A stretch of DNA of 64,000 nt from Iris pallida (GCA_029216955.1 JANAVB010005598.1:1561327-1625326); one strand, 5' to 3'; shown: positions 12,495-24,671, counted from the first letter of the stretch. Numbers and translations: made by a program. The notes: a model not told the origin generated them from the sequence alone.

Positions 12495-12923
12495 ATGGCA
12501 GAAGCTCATAGTTCACAGTATTCTATTCATCCCGGTGGCACGAAGATGTATAGGGATATTTGTCAGCATTTTTGGTGGAATGGCATGAAGAGGGAGATAG
12601 CCCAGTTTGTCTCTCGGTGTTTGGTTTGCCAACAGGTTAAAGCAGAACATCAGAGGCCCGCTGGACTTCTTCAGCCCTTGCCAGTTCTAGAATGGAAGTG
12701 GGAGCATGTGACCATAGATTTTGTGACTGGATTGCCTAGATCTCCAGCTAGTCGAGATGCCATTTGGGTTATAGTTGACAGGCTCACGAAGGTAGCTCAC
12801 TTCCTCTCGTTCAGAGTTGGGCAGTCTACGGCTCAGCTAGCAGAGATGTACCTCAGGCATATTGTCAGGCTTCACGGTGTGCCCGTCAGTATCACCTCAG
12901 CCAGGGATTCAAGATTCACATAA
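12495..12923 (+). CDS. Element C integrase, N-terminal and first catalytic part
   Basis: The HHCC zinc domain is intact (His 5, His 12, Cys 42, Cys 45; SRCLVCQQVKAEH). The catalytic core starts at WEHVTIDFVTGLP (first catalytic Asp about 75). The segment TSARDSRFT corresponds to the family motif SDRD-RFT: the second catalytic Asp is replaced by Ala (residue 136). A TAA follows. Integrase inserts element DNA into the genome; this copy should be inactive. Confidence 0.9.
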   Translation: MAEAHSSQYSIHPGGTKMYRDICQHFWWNGMKREIAQFVSRCLVCQQVKAEHQRPAGLLQPLPVLEWKWEHVTIDFVTGLPRSPASRDAIWVIVDRLTKVAHFLSFRVGQSTAQLAEMYLRHIVRLHGVPVSITSARDSRFT

Positions 12924-12950
12924 CACTTTTGGCGTAGCCTGCAAGAGAGT

Positions 12951-13487
12951 TTGGGAACTCACCTTCGGTTTAGCTCAGCTTATCACCCGCAGACAGATGG
13001 CCAGTCGGAACGCACAATCCAGACTCTTGAAGATATGTTGAGATCTTGTACCCTTGACTTCGGTAGTTCATGGGAGGATCACCTGTACCTGGTGGAATTC
13101 TCGTACAATAATAGTTTCCAGGCCAGTATTCAGATGGCTCCGTTCGAGGCACTATATGGTAGGAAGTGCAGATCCCCGTTAGTCTGGGATGATGTTGGAG
13201 AAAGGCAGATGCTTGGTCCAGAAATGATTGCCCAGACAGTTGAAGTGGTCAAAAGAATCAGAGATCGTCTTCGAGTGGCCCAAGATCGCCAGCGCCATTG
13301 GGCCGATGCTCATCGACGTCCCTTAGAGTTTGCTATCGGCGACCATGTATTCCTTAGGATCTCGCATAACCGCGGCGTCATTCATTTTGGCGTACGGGGA
13401 AAGCTTAGTCCTAGGTATATAGGGCCGTTCGATATCCTGGAGCGAGTAGGAGATGTATCTTATCATCTCGCTCTTCCGTCGTCGTAA
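12951..13487 (+). CDS. Element C integrase, second catalytic part and C-terminal domain
   Basis: The frame is the same as the preceding segment. The catalytic Glu is in [20 protein letters not shown]. It continues through YNNSFQASIQMAPFEALYGRKCRSP and RRPLEFAIGDHVFLRIS to GKLSPRYIGPFDILERVG. Unlike element B there is no intron-like sequence between EFA and GDHVFL. It ends at TAA 13,485-13,487 with the tail continuing in other frames. Confidence 0.9.
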   Translation: MGTHLRFSSAYHPQTDGQSERTIQTLEDMLRSCTLDFGSSWEDHLYLVEFSYNNSFQASIQMAPFEALYGRKCRSPLVWDDVGERQMLGPEMIAQTVEVVKRIRDRLRVAQDRQRHWADAHRRPLEFAIGDHVFLRISHNRGVIHFGVRGKLSPRYIGPFDILERVGDVSYHLALPSS

Positions 13488-13756
13488 AGTGAGGTGCATG
13501 ATGTATTCCATGTGTCCCAATTACGACGGTACATCCCGGACCGAGCCATATCCTGGACCATTCGGAACTGGTTGTTGGTACCAACCTTTCGTATGAGGAG
13601 AGGCCCGTGTCTTTATTGGACCAGAGAGAAAAGATACTCAAGAATAAGACTATTAGCTTAGTCCGTATTGCTTGGGGTCGTCACTCTCTAGGTGAGTCAA
13701 CGTAGGAGCGTGAGGACGACATGCGATCGCGATATCCTAAATTGTTTGACTCGTAA
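13488..13756 (+). pseudogene. Element C chromodomain-like tail, frame-disrupted
   Basis: Frame-shifted remnants read VHDVFHVSQLRRYIPD, then VRIAWGRHS and EDDMRSRYPKLFDS, ending at TAA 13,754-13,756. This is the degenerate chromodomain that closes Del/Tekay-like polyproteins and is thought to steer integration to heterochromatin. At least one frame change and one in-frame stop interrupt it. Confidence 0.8.
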
Positions 13757-13910
13757 GGTATAATATCTTCATTATGCCTTACGCTTTCCATCCCTTGCTT
13801 ACATGTATGATTGTTTGATTGTTTGCTTAGTGTAGCTTAATTATGGGTAGCATAGCTGGCTCTTACATCTCTAAGCATCTTGATTTAAATTTCGAGGACA
13901 GAATTCTTTT

Positions 13911-13924
13911 AAGGTGGGTAGAGT
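13911..13924 (+). promoter_or_regulatory. Element C polypurine tract
   Basis: AAGGTGGGTAGAG lies just before the 3' LTR, preceded by TTTCGAGGACAGAATTC. A TTTCGAGGACGAAATT-type motif before the tract is characteristic of plant Del/Tekay elements. The tract primes plus-strand DNA synthesis. Confidence 0.85.
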
Positions 13925-16587
13925 TGTGACGCCCGTATTTCGGAATACATATTTTAATTAGGCTTATATATATTTTGGACCTGTATTTTATTTTTCTCGG
14001 ATTTTGGCCTGTAATTGTATTTTGGCTCGACTTGCAGATTTTGGTTTTCTCGTAAATTGGGTTTGGACCTGGCATGGTTTATTCTTGTGGAGAAGGATTT
14101 TGGTTTGGTTTGCATTGGACTAACTTAGTAAACCTCCACCCTCAACACAACACACCATCCCTTATTAAAACCCCACCTAACTTTCTCTCTCCTCATTACT
14201 CTTCTATCAATTTTCTCTATCTTCTTCTTCTTCCTTCCTCCACACAACACCCAACCTCCATAGGCAAGTGCACCTTGCCACCAAATAAGAACCCTATTTT
14301 ATTTGTCCATTAGTTAGATTAGGCTATGGTGAACAACATTAGAACTTGGCATTTTGTGATTTGGAGTCTCCATTTTTCTAGATCTAAGTTTTAACTATTT
14401 TCGGATTTTCCTGGTTTTGATCTATTAAACTTAGATTTTTGCTTGTTTTGAGTCTTCCATGTGGAAGAGAATTCAATTTCACACAAGATAGAACTTTAAA
14501 AATCTAAATTTTGTTTTGATTTGGCCAAGTTATGAAGTTTGGAATTTTGGTGTTCTTGGGTTTTCTCTCTCGGCCTGCTGGAGAAGAAGACTCAGCCAGC
14601 GCTCTTTAGCGCTGGGCTGAACCGCGCCAACCCTTTCTCGGCCAGCGCTCTTTAGCGCTGGGCTGACCCGCGCTCGGTGCCTCTTGGCGAACCGCGCTCA
14701 CTCCCTAGCGCAATCTGATCCCCTGCACAGCTCACTCCCAGCGCAACCCGTTCCCAGTACCTTCGACCCTAGCGCAACCTGACCTCAGCGCAGTTCATTC
14801 CCCAGCGCAGTTCATTCTCCAGCGCAGTTTATCCCCCCAGCACAGTCCATTCCCCCTGTGCAGTTCATTCCCCTAGCGCAATCAGACCCTAGCGCAACCC
14901 GACCCCAGGAATCCCAGCGCAACCTATTTGCCCATGATGGTTTGGTTTTATTTCCTTGGGATTGGCATCTCTTTTGTGATTGGAGCTCTGAGATCTTGTT
15001 TCACACAACACAACTGTCTTAGCCCAACACGACCTGGCACGGTTTTCGGTGTTTTGCTTATGACTAGTACGGTTTTCGTAATTTCTGTGATTTATGATCC
15101 TAGTACTTTCTGATCTTCTTAGTAATGACCCGATGGGGTGCGCTCTTAAATAGTAACCTGTGATTTATGATTAGTCTTTGTACTGGATAACTTGATAGTG
15201 GCCCGTGGCGGCGCACTCCTGACTTGTAACTTGACTTGACTTGATGCTGTTGCGATGGCTAACTTGACTCATATAATCAACTCTGACTCCGTGGGTGTTC
15301 ATTCTTGTTGCTTCGTGCAATCCACTTGTCTTGTCTTGCATCATGTCTAGGACGTGACTCCCTGGTTACCACGGTCAGGGATTCGTACTGAATATGGATT
15401 AGGCTAATTACTAGATCAAACTATAGTTCATGGAGAATCCCCAGTCACAGACGATCTCGTTATCTGGGCGCTTTAAAAGGACTTGTAGCCTGCCGACGAG
15501 TAGGGCACATTTCCAGCACACTGTCATGTGTTGCACCCTCTAAGTCACCTAAGGGTATATCGTCTCCTGGGCGATGTACCCAACCATACTCTCAACCCGT
15601 GGAAGGATAACTGGATAGTCTGCAGGGCTTGGGACTGGGAAATTCTCATTTGCATCTTGTTAGTAATTAGGCTTGTGATAACCCTAGTTAGTTAAGTAGT
15701 AAGTCGTAGTATTTGCTTGGCCGCTTGTGAATGGATGGTGTCCAGCCTTGTCTAAGTCTCGTCTAGTCCCAGTACATGGTACTCCTGGGCATGATTGTTT
15801 TACTTATCTTAACAATAAATGGGTAGAGACAAGTGCTATTCAGGCGAAGGGTTACAACCCCGGTCCTTGTTTGGTTTAAGGGTTGTAACCTGGCACCCGG
15901 AATGGTTCCACGTCCCTAGTCGTTTATTGTCTTGTTGTACTCCTTATTACTTGTACTTTTCTTCTATTCCTTATGTTCTGATATGCTGGCTTTTGTTCTT
16001 ATTTTGTGGCCTCCTTTGTGGTACTTGCTCTTTCTGGGGTTTGACCCAGCTGGTTTTGTGTGGCCAGGTTTCGGAGCAGCACCCGAAGATCTACCGAACT
16101 TCCAGCCCAATGGTGACAACTAGACGGAACCCGAGCTACGAGTGGGTTTTCCTTTTTGATTTTTTCACTACATTGTAAAATTATTCTTTTGAGGCGTTAG
16201 CCGACGAGCACCTGTTAGCTCGATACATATTTACTTACTGTCTGTCTACGGGCTGTAACATGATTAACAAATCCTAGGGTTGATCATGTATGACTGAACT
16301 CTTGCTAGTCTTGATATTTTGTACGACTAGCTTCATGATCATCCAATATGTAATGTATGGGACGCCTTGCTATTATATATTTGATGCTCTGACATCTTGT
16401 AACTATTATTGCTTGCTTGAGATTGAGACAATAGGCTTGTTCATGACCATAGGAGACTGTTGGCTTGTAGTTAAACCCTTATATATCTAGACAGCCATGA
16501 CCGTATAGCGAGGTGGATTCCATTTCAATATACGTAGCTGGCTATGTACGCCCCCGCTCTCCAGTATTTTGGTTCTGGGGCATCACA
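13925..16587 (+). repeat. Element C 3' LTR
   Basis: It starts TGTGACGCCCGTATTTCGG, ends TTCTGGGGCATCACA, and is followed by the target duplication ATATG. Differences from the 5' LTR are scattered substitutions (many C/T or G/A) and unit-number changes in the GCGCAG array. Confidence 0.95.
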
Positions 16588-16592
16588 ATATG

Positions 16593-16605
16593 GACACACA
16601 CACAC

Positions 16606-16682
<77 letters not shown>
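16593..16682. repeat. (CA)n/(TA)n microsatellite, continuation of LTR B
   Basis: Short CA and long TA repeats immediately after the C insertion. They continue the tract interrupted at 6,291 and resume into GGACACACAAACACAAGGAC, as in the other B LTR at 23,467. Confidence 0.9.
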
Positions 16683-16683
<1 letters not shown>

Positions 16684-17491
16684 ACACACAAACACAAGGA
16701 CACAAACACTAATCCTAGTCCTCCTAGGAGTCTCCCGTAGGCCTCTAATCTCTTCCTAAATGGACACAAACATGGTGTGGTTCCTATGGGTTCCAAAACT
16801 AAGCAAAATTCATAGGAATTTGATTTAGAGAATAGATAATCACCTATTAGGAGTAAATCCTAATGAAACTCTCTCCGATTCGAAGATTCTTGAAGAATGG
16901 ACACTTACACCTTGCATTTCTCTTCCAAACTTAGGTAGCACCCTCCCTTGATGGTATAGAGAGGTTCTATGGAAGAAATTTGGAGAAAAATGGAAGTTTG
17001 AGAGATCAAATCTCAAATCTAGGTTTAGGTTTTGGGGAAAACTCCAAAATTAGGGAAGAACTTGTATGGAGAAGAAGTAGAATGAAGAGGGGGTGTCCTC
17101 CATAGGAGGCCGGCCATGTGAGGGGGTTTGGTGGCATTTGGCTAATGTCCAAAATGCCCTCCAAGCCTCCTTTAGGCCAAATTTTGACTTAGGAATTTTT
17201 CGGATTTGGAACGGCCAAGTTAAAATCTACAAATTGGTCGATTAAGTCATGAAAAAATTATCTAAAGGTACCAGACTAATTTGTGGGATTTTATGGGCCT
17301 TGTCTAACTTAAAATTGGGTCCCGATCAGAGTCTAAGCTACCCCGGGTCTCCGATACAAGTCGGAATGAGCTGAAATTCGAACCCGACTCCAAAAATCCC
17401 CAAATAATAATAAAATTAAATAAAAATTTCTAAAATTCCCAAAAATGCAAAAATGACCATTTTACCCTATTTGTGAAAAGTGGGAGTGACA

Positions 17492-17507
17492 AGTCTACCC
17501 ACCTTAA
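17492..17507 (-). promoter_or_regulatory. Element B polypurine tract
   Basis: On the minus strand TTTTAAGGTGGGTAGACT directly precedes the LTR start TGTCACTCCC. A TTTCGAGGACGAAATT motif lies just upstream (about 17,508-17,528). The arrangement matches element C. Confidence 0.85.
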
Positions 17508-17587
17508 AAAAATTTCGTCCTCGAAATTGAATGGAAAACTAACACAGCAACATGAATAGAACAAAGAAAGAAAAGAAAGAATTTTAC

Positions 17588-18010
17588 CTAAGGCTCGAAG
17601 AGAGATAGAAATCGCTCCCGCATCTCGTCCTCTCTCTCCCAGGTAGACTCACCTGGAGAGTGGTGCCTCCATGCAATACGAACCAAGGGAATGACCTGGT
17701 TCCGGAGCACCTTCTCTCTTCGGTCCAAGATCTCAACCGGCTTCTCTGGATAACTGAGAGTCGGTCCCACTTCGATCTCGGAGTGGTCCAAGACGTGACT
17801 GGTATCTGCCACGTACCGTCTCAGCTGCGACATGTGGAACACGTTGTGCACTCCCTTTAGTGCGGGCGGTAACTCCAGTCGGTAAGCCACTGCACCGACC
17901 CTGCCCAAGATACGGAAAGGTCCGATATATCGTGGACTAAGCTTCTCGCCGCCACCAAAACGAATCATGCCACTCGTCGGAGAAATCCGCAAAAACACAA
18001 GATCACCAAC
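17588..18010 (-). CDS. Element B integrase C-terminus and chromodomain-like tail (after the intron)
   Basis: Starting at 18,010 the frame reads VGDLVFLRISPTSGMIRFG, then KLSPRYIGPFRILGRVG, VHNVFHMSQLRRYV and VRIAWRHHSPGESTWERED, and ends FLSLFEP-stop at 17,588. It is the GPY/F-type integrase C-terminus plus the Del/Tekay chromodomain-like tail. The segment is intact, about 140 residues. Its first residues join in frame to the upstream part only if the 81-bp GT-AG segment is removed. Confidence 0.88.
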   Translation of the reverse strand, partial: VGDLVFLRISPTSGMIRFGGGEKLSPRYIGPFRILGRVGAVAYRLELPPALKGVHNVFHMSQLRRYVADTSHVLDHSEIEVGPTLSYPEKPVEILDRREKVLRNQVIPLVRIAWRHHSPGESTWEREDEMRERFLSLFEP

Positions 18011-18091
18011 CTAGAACAAAAACATAAGACTTAAAGCTTGATCTAAAACAATCACAATCAGACTCAAATACTAGAAAAATCTAAACTATAC
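18011..18091 (-). other. Apparent 81-bp intron in element B pol
   Basis: On the minus strand the coding sequence reads GAGTTTGAG, then GTATAG..., a T-rich stretch, ...TTTTTTGTTCTAG, then GTTGGTGATC. Removing GT...AG joins EFE to VGDLVFL exactly where element C reads EFA-IGDHVFL without interruption. The segment contains in-frame stops, is AT-rich and has a pyrimidine-rich end. It looks like a spliceosomal intron but could be a small insertion that happens to fit. Confidence 0.65.
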
Positions 18092-18556
18092 CTCAAACTC
18101 CAACGACCTCCGGTAGCTATCGGCCCAATGCCGCTGCCTGTCCTGCGCCACCCGAAGTCTATCTTTGATAACCCTGACCTTCTCCGTAGCATCCACTACC
18201 ATCTCAGGGCCAAGCAAAACCCTCTCGCCGACATCATCCCAAGACAAGGGAGTACGGCACCTCCGTCCGTATAGAGCCTCGAAAGGTGACATCTCTATAC
18301 TGGCTTGGTAGCTGTTGTTGTAAGCAAACTCTACCAAGTGAAGGTGGTCCTCCCAAGATCCTCCGAAGTCCAAGACACAGGTACGAAGCATATCCTCGAG
18401 GGCCTAAATCGTCCTCTCCGACTGCCCATCTGTCTGGGGGTGGTATGCGGTACTGAACTTGAGCGATGTGCCCAAGCTAAGCTGCAAACTCCTCCAGAAG
18501 TGGAAAGTAAATCGGCTGTCCCGATCTGAGACTATGCTCGCTGGAACCCCGTACAA
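18092..18556 (-). pseudogene. Element B integrase, second catalytic part, two stops
   Basis: Read on the minus strand this continues [17 protein letters not shown] (second catalytic Asp kept, about 18,524), [14 protein letters not shown] (catalytic Glu kept), then TAG at about 18,405, then LEDMLRTCVLDFGG and YNNSYQASIEMSPFEALYGRRCRTPL. An earlier stop (TAA, about 18,556) separates it from the first half. Catalytic residues survive although the frame does not. Confidence 0.85.
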
Positions 18557-19018
18557 TTAGACTATCTGCCGCACATACATCTCGGCCAGCCTCTCCGTAG
18601 ACAAACCCACCTTGAAAGGCAAAAAGTGGGCCAATTTGGTCAATCGATCAACAATGACCCAAATCGCATCCTTTCCACCTGGAGAGCGCGGAAGTCCAGA
18701 CACAAAGTCCATAGTGATATGCTCCCACTTCCACTCAGGAATGGGTAGTGGCTGGAGCAATCCACCGGGTTTCTGCCTCCCGGCTTTCACCTGCTGGCAC
18801 ACCAAATATCTAGAAACGAACTGAGCCACCTCACGTTTCATGCCATACCACCAAACATGCTGTCTCAAGTCTCTATACATCTTGTTGGCCCCAGGATGCA
18901 TAGAGTATTGAGAACGATGTGCCTCCTGATGAACCTCCTCCCAAAGTCCTCCGCTCGGCACGCACAATCTAGTACCATGCCTCAACGACCCATCTCCCGC
19001 TATAGAGAACTCATCCAA
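18557..19018 (-). CDS. Element B integrase, zinc domain and first catalytic part
   Basis: The zinc domain has His 34 and His 41 (HRSQYSMHPG), but the first of the two Cys is Tyr (SRYLVCQQ, residue 71); Cys 74 remains. The core begins WEHITMDFVSGLPRSPGG with the first catalytic Asp. Homology extends upstream through a TAG stop into the RNase H linker, so the start Met at 19,018 is only the first Met of this open piece. Confidence 0.88.
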   Translation of the reverse strand: MDEFSIAGDGSLRHGTRLCVPSGGLWEEVHQEAHRSQYSMHPGANKMYRDLRQHVWWYGMKREVAQFVSRYLVCQQVKAGRQKPGGLLQPLPIPEWKWEHITMDFVSGLPRSPGGKDAIWVIVDRLTKLAHFLPFKVGLSTERLAEMYVRQIV

Positions 19019-19069
19019 CAGTCCTGCCCGGACCTGCTCCTTGATGACCCTCAGAGCCTCATCCTCAAA

Positions 19070-19690
19070 CTAAGCTGCTCTGACTCTGTCCATCAGCTCT
19101 GACTGCACCTGAAGACCCCACATCTGCTCCTCAAACCCAGAAACTATCACCTCTATGCCCAAGCTCTCCAGATCTGCCAGAAGGTGATAATCCATCGCCA
19201 AACACATGGCTACGGGATACCTGCTCAAAGCATCCGCAACCACGTTGGCCTTCCCCGGATGGTACTGTAAGGATATATCAAAATCCTTCATCAGCTCTAA
19301 CCATCGCTTCTGCCTCATATTCAGCTCCTTCTGGGTAAACACGTACTTCAAGCTCTTGTGGTCAGCATAAATCTCCACACGCTCTCCGTACAAATAGTGT
19401 TTCCACAGCTTCAAGGCAAATATGACTGCTGCCAACTCCAAATCATGAGTCGGATAGTTCTTCTCATGTGGCCGTAACTGCCTAGATGCATAAGCTATTA
19501 CCTTCCCATGCTGCTGAAGAACGCAACCTAGACCCTTCCCCAAAGCATCACTGTAGATCGTGAATCCTCCGGACCTAGATGGCAACGTCAAAATAGGAGC
19601 CGATGTCAACCTCGTCTTCAGCTCCTCGAAAGCAGCCTGACACTCATCAATCCAGACGAACTCCACGTCCTTCCTGGTGAGTCTAGTCAT
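19070..19690 (-). CDS. Element B RNase H
   Basis: The frame of 206 residues reads [79 protein letters not shown] and [15 protein letters not shown]. It is the RNase H domain following RT in the gypsy polyprotein. It ends with TAG after RAA, where homology continues (FEDEALRVIKEQV). A stop and a frameshift separate it from RT upstream. Confidence 0.9.
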   Translation of the reverse strand: MTRLTRKDVEFVWIDECQAAFEELKTRLTSAPILTLPSRSGGFTIYSDALGKGLGCVLQQHGKVIAYASRQLRPHEKNYPTHDLELAAVIFALKLWKHYLYGERVEIYADHKSLKYVFTQKELNMRQKRWLELMKDFDISLQYHPGKANVVADALSRYPVAMCLAMDYHLLADLESLGIEVIVSGFEEQMWGLQVQSELMDRVRAA

Positions 19691-19698
19691 CGGCTCTG

Positions 19699-20350
19699 CT
19701 ATTCGAGAAAAGTCCTACACGAACTTCCTATAGTAGCCTGCCAAACCAGAAAGCTTCGAATCTTGGCAACTGAACTGGGTGTCGACCAAGACTCCACCTC
19801 CGCAATCTTCCTCTGATCCACTGAAATCCCCTCACCGGATACAACATGGCCCAGGAACTCCACTCGATCTAAGAAGAACTCGTACTTCGACAGCTTTCCA
19901 TACAGCTGCTCCCTCCTCAGAGTCTCCAGCACTACCCGCAGATGCTCCTCGTGCTCCTCAGGCGTCTTCGAATAGATGAGAATGTCATCAATGAAGACCA
20001 CCATGAACTTGCCAAGGTATGGATGGAATACCTTATTCATCAAGTTCATGAATACCGCCGGGGCGTTAGTCAACCCAAACGTCATGACGGTAAACTCATA
20101 CTGGCCATAGCGGGTACGAAAAGCAGTCTTCGGTATGTCATCCCCTTTCACTCTCAGCTGATGGTACCCCGATCGCAAGTCTATCTTTGAGAACACCCTC
20201 GCACCGCTCAACTGATCAAACAAGTCATCAATCCTGGACAAAGGATACATGTTCTTGATAGTGAGGTTGTTGAGCACTCGGTAGTCGATACACATCCGTA
20301 TCGTACCATCCTTCTTCGGGACAAACAAGACTGGCGCGCCCCAAGGTATG
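19699..20350 (-). CDS. Element B reverse transcriptase, 5'-truncated
   Basis: Homology starts abruptly at the LTR junction ([15 protein letters not shown], from about 20,346) and the first Met is at 20,328. It contains [15 protein letters not shown] and the catalytic [12 protein letters not shown], then [13 protein letters not shown]. The frame goes wrong after KIRSFL (lost base near 19,745) and a TAG follows FV. Protease and the RT N-terminus are absent, replaced directly by the LTR. Confidence 0.9.
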
Positions 20351-21567
20351 TGTCACGACCCGCTCCCTAGGTAGGGGCACACGTGCGTGACAACGCCCAG
20401 TCTATACCGTAAAAACGGCGTAGAACGCTGTAGGTCTACTAGCCAAAAAACAGTATATAATAACCTATCATCTCCGTACGGAGGTATATAATATAAAATA
20501 CTGATAAACTCAATCACAATCTAGAAAGAAGAAATCATGGCACGAAGACTAGATAGATATAATCACAAGTCCAAAATCCAGCTCAACAACGAGAGAGAGA
20601 CACAAGGTAGTATAGTTATACAATCCTAAAATATAATAACATATGCATAAGTAGCAAGCGGGAGACAAGGTCCAGTCCAAACAACTCTAACTAAATAATA
20701 GGTAAAGTCTCGTCAGGCGGAGCTAAGCCCTGCTGAACCAAGGTCTCCAAGTCTAAGCCCACTACGTCATCCGGACCGTAGTAGGTACTGTAATCCTCCT
20801 CATCAGCATCTATAATATTTTGTCAACATATCTAGTCAGGATGGAACGAGTACAATCAACTAACAATAGTTCACAAGATATGACAAAAGCTATAAGACTG
20901 TAGATAGAGAGTATATACAAGAAAATCATGGAATGTACATATGAGTATCATGGCAAGGTAAGCTTTAAATCTAGAGCTAGAACAAGGCAAGCAAAACTGA
21001 TCATGACATGTACAAGAATCAAAAATCGTCTATCTAAGTGTGTGAGTACTAGTTTCAACATGTGGCCGGCTTGGGTCTGCATAAGGTCTACTGGCCTGGT
21101 TAATCATACGTAGAGTTTATGATTAACACTCACAAGATCTACAAGAGTAACAAGGTGAAAAATGACCACACATCTACACTAATACTCCCCATCCCCGACT
21201 AGTAGAGTCGATCCAAACAAGACACGTCACGACACAGAATTCTACGAGAAGGGAGCAAGTCTCCTCGAGAATCAGCATCTATATACTACACAAGAACTAC
21301 AAGGGGACTTGCACAAGACATACCAAGATAACAAGGAATAACACCTCATGTCGGGATCCATGAATACCAATCCGTGTGACCAATGTGTCAAGAACAAGCA
21401 TATCTACACTAATTACATAAATTATAACAATCATCATAAATTGGAAAAGTATCAGAGAATGTGCTCGCCTGTAATATGATGGATAGATCGACTGAGTCCA
21501 AGAACAGTGCCTCGAGGACCTATAGATGGAATACTGTATCAATATGATAGTTTGGAAGTAAAATTAA

Positions 21568-21905
21568 GTCATACTAAGTCAAACTAGGTCAAACAAGGTC
21601 AAACTAGATTGTACAGGGTCAATCTAAGTCATATTAGGCCTAACCAGGTCAAACTGGGTCAATGCAAGTCAAACGGAATTAAACTAGGTCGATTTAAGTC
21701 AACAGTTGACTTTTAGTCAACTGGTCAACTCTAGTCAACCCTAGGTCAACTCTAGGTCAACTTTAGATCAAACTTGACTAACGTTGACTAACAGTTGATT
21801 TTGGGCCAACTGGTCAAGTTTGGTCAAGTTCTAGGCTATTTTAGGCTTCGATTGACTTTTGGTTAAAATAGTCAACCGTGGTCAACCAAGGTCAAAGCTA
21901 GTCCA
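21568..21905 (-). promoter_or_regulatory. TTGAC (W-box-like) array in LTR B, second copy
   Basis: Same composition as 4,025-4,370, with small differences: a few units are lost or changed between the LTRs. Motif density is maintained. Confidence 0.6.
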
Positions 21906-22843
21906 AGACCACTATTCCTAACCATTACCAACCATAATAAACTAATTTTAGCTATATCTTAGAGTATTAAACTCATATGTTGAGAATTGGGTATTATCCC
22001 TATTTATCCTATTTACCCTTCTACTCTAGTACTAAGGCCAAGTAGCTTTATCTTAGGAGTTTCACTCCCGGCTTCCTAGGGTAGTAGGATACTAGCCTAC
22101 ACTATCATTACCTACCAAGCTTCCTAGGTAGAGTGGACATCCAGTCCATCTTACGACTCATGTTGTCGATTTACCGATTATCTTGAGTATCGCGAGATAC
22201 TCAATGATATCGTGCGATACCATCCTCCTACTCCCACACGAAACCCCGATTTCAACTCAGGAGCCTACCCATAAATATAATTCACATTATCTAAGTCTCA
22301 TCCAATTTTGGATGCGTTCCGACACTCGGTACTCAATTTCCCCCTTTCACTAAATTCTGACTCACTCACAACTCTCTCTAAACTCACTCTACACATACAG
22401 TCATCGGACAAGTTTTGGAGGGTTATTTAGGGGCAATATAAGTATACATATAGGGGTATATATATGTATATATATATAGGTATATAAGTGTATATATATA
22501 GGGGGATATATAGGCTAAAGGGGGGGGTTATCTAGTGCTACTGCTGCTGCTGCTATTTGCTGTTACTGCTGCTGCTATTATGTTGTTACTGCTGCTGCTA
22601 TTTGCTGCTGTGATGGGGGGGGGGGGGGGGGGCAGCAGCTCCATTCCCCCCCACAGTTGCTGCTACTGCCACTTCTTTCTTCATTTCTTTTCCCTCTCTA
22701 ACCCTCTCAATCTTCCTCTCTAATCTCTCAATTTCTTCCTCCCAATCTCTCTAAATTCCTCTCTAAAATCTCCTCTCCAAACTCACACACATCCATATCT
22801 ATATATATATATATATATATAGACTCACAAACACACATACACA

Positions 22844-22907
<64 letters not shown>

Positions 22908-23064
22908 CACTCACACACACATTCATATCTACATATGTATATATATACACACACACATACATATCTATATATGCATACATATATATATACTCACAAACAC
23001 ATATAAATATATATATATATCTATATACATATATATGGACACACACACACTTACACACATGGAC

Positions 23065-23468
<404 letters not shown>

Positions 23469-24283
23469 ACACACAAACACAAGGACACAAACACTAATCC
23501 TAGTCCTCCTAGGAGTCTCCCATAGGCCTCTACTCTCTTCCTAAATGGACACAAACATGGTGTGGTTCCTATGGGTTCCAAAACTAAGCAAAATTCATAG
23601 GAATTTGATTTAGAGAATAGATAATCACCTATTAGGAGTAAATCCTAATGAAACTCTCTTCGATTCGAAGATTCTTGAAGAAAGGGACACTTCTACCTTG
23701 CACTTCTCTCCCAAACTTAGGTAGCACCCTCCCTTGATGGTATAGAGAGGTTATATGGAAGAAATTTGGGGAAAAATGGAAGTTTGAGAGATCAAATCTC
23801 AAATCTAGGTTTAGGTTTTGGGGAAAACTCCAAAATTAGGGAAGAACTTGTGTGGAGAAGAAGTAGAATGAAGAGGGAGGGTCCTCCATAGGTGGTCGGC
23901 CATGTGAGGGGGTTTGGGGGCATTTGGCTAATGTCCAAAATGCCCTCCAAGCCTCCTTTAGGCCAAATTTTGACTTAAGAATTTTTCGGGTTTGGAACGG
24001 CCAAGTTAAAATCTACAAATTGGCCGATTAAGTCACGGAAAAATTATCTAAAGGTACCAGACTAATTTATGGGATTTTATGGGCCTTGTCTAACTTAAAA
24101 TTGGGTCCCGATCAGAGTCTAAGCTACCCCGGGTCTCCGATACAAGTCGGAATGAGCTGAAATTCGAACCCGACTCCAAAAATCCCCAAATAACAATAAA
24201 ATTAAATAAAAATTTCTAATATTCCCAAAAATGCAAAAATGACCATTTTACCCCTATTTGTGAAAAGTGGGAGTGACAGCGCG

Positions 24284-24627
24284 GCCTTGGGAGGCGGGCA
24301 CGCGGACGGATCTCGGGCGGAGGTGGGCGCCGGGTGGTCGCGGATGGGTCACGAAAGCTCGAGGTCGACCAGAGTTGGCCGGTTGGCTAGGGCACTGGAA
24401 GCGCTGGAGAGTGGGTTTGAGAGTGAGAGAAAGAGTGAAGGAGAATGAAAAATGAGAATGAGAGAGAGGAAGCTGGTGTTGGGTTAATATGGAAAGAGTG
24501 GGAGAGAAAGATGTGGAGAGGAGGAGAAGTAGAGATAGAGAAATAAGGGGCTTGGGCCAGGTCGTGGACAGGCCACAAGCAAAATCCAATAATTAATTTT
24601 AAAAATAATATTTTCCTGATCCGACTA

Positions 24628-24671
<44 letters not shown>

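Larger units (their letters stand above)
6292..16587 (+). mobile_element. Element C: Ty3/gypsy chromovirus (Del/Tekay-like), full-length, nested in B
   Basis: This is a 10.3-kb element with LTRs of 2,644 bp (6,292-8,935) and 2,663 bp (13,925-16,587), both starting TGTGACGCCCG and ending in TCACA. A perfect 5-bp duplication ATATG flanks it (6,287-6,291 and 16,588-16,592). Internal order is primer site, gag with zinc knuckles, protease, RT, RNase H, integrase, chromodomain-like tail, polypurine tract. The LTRs are nearly identical apart from small indels, so it is the youngest layer of this nest. Even so, its genes contain several TAG stops, a TGA, a TAA and a frameshift. Confidence 0.95.
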
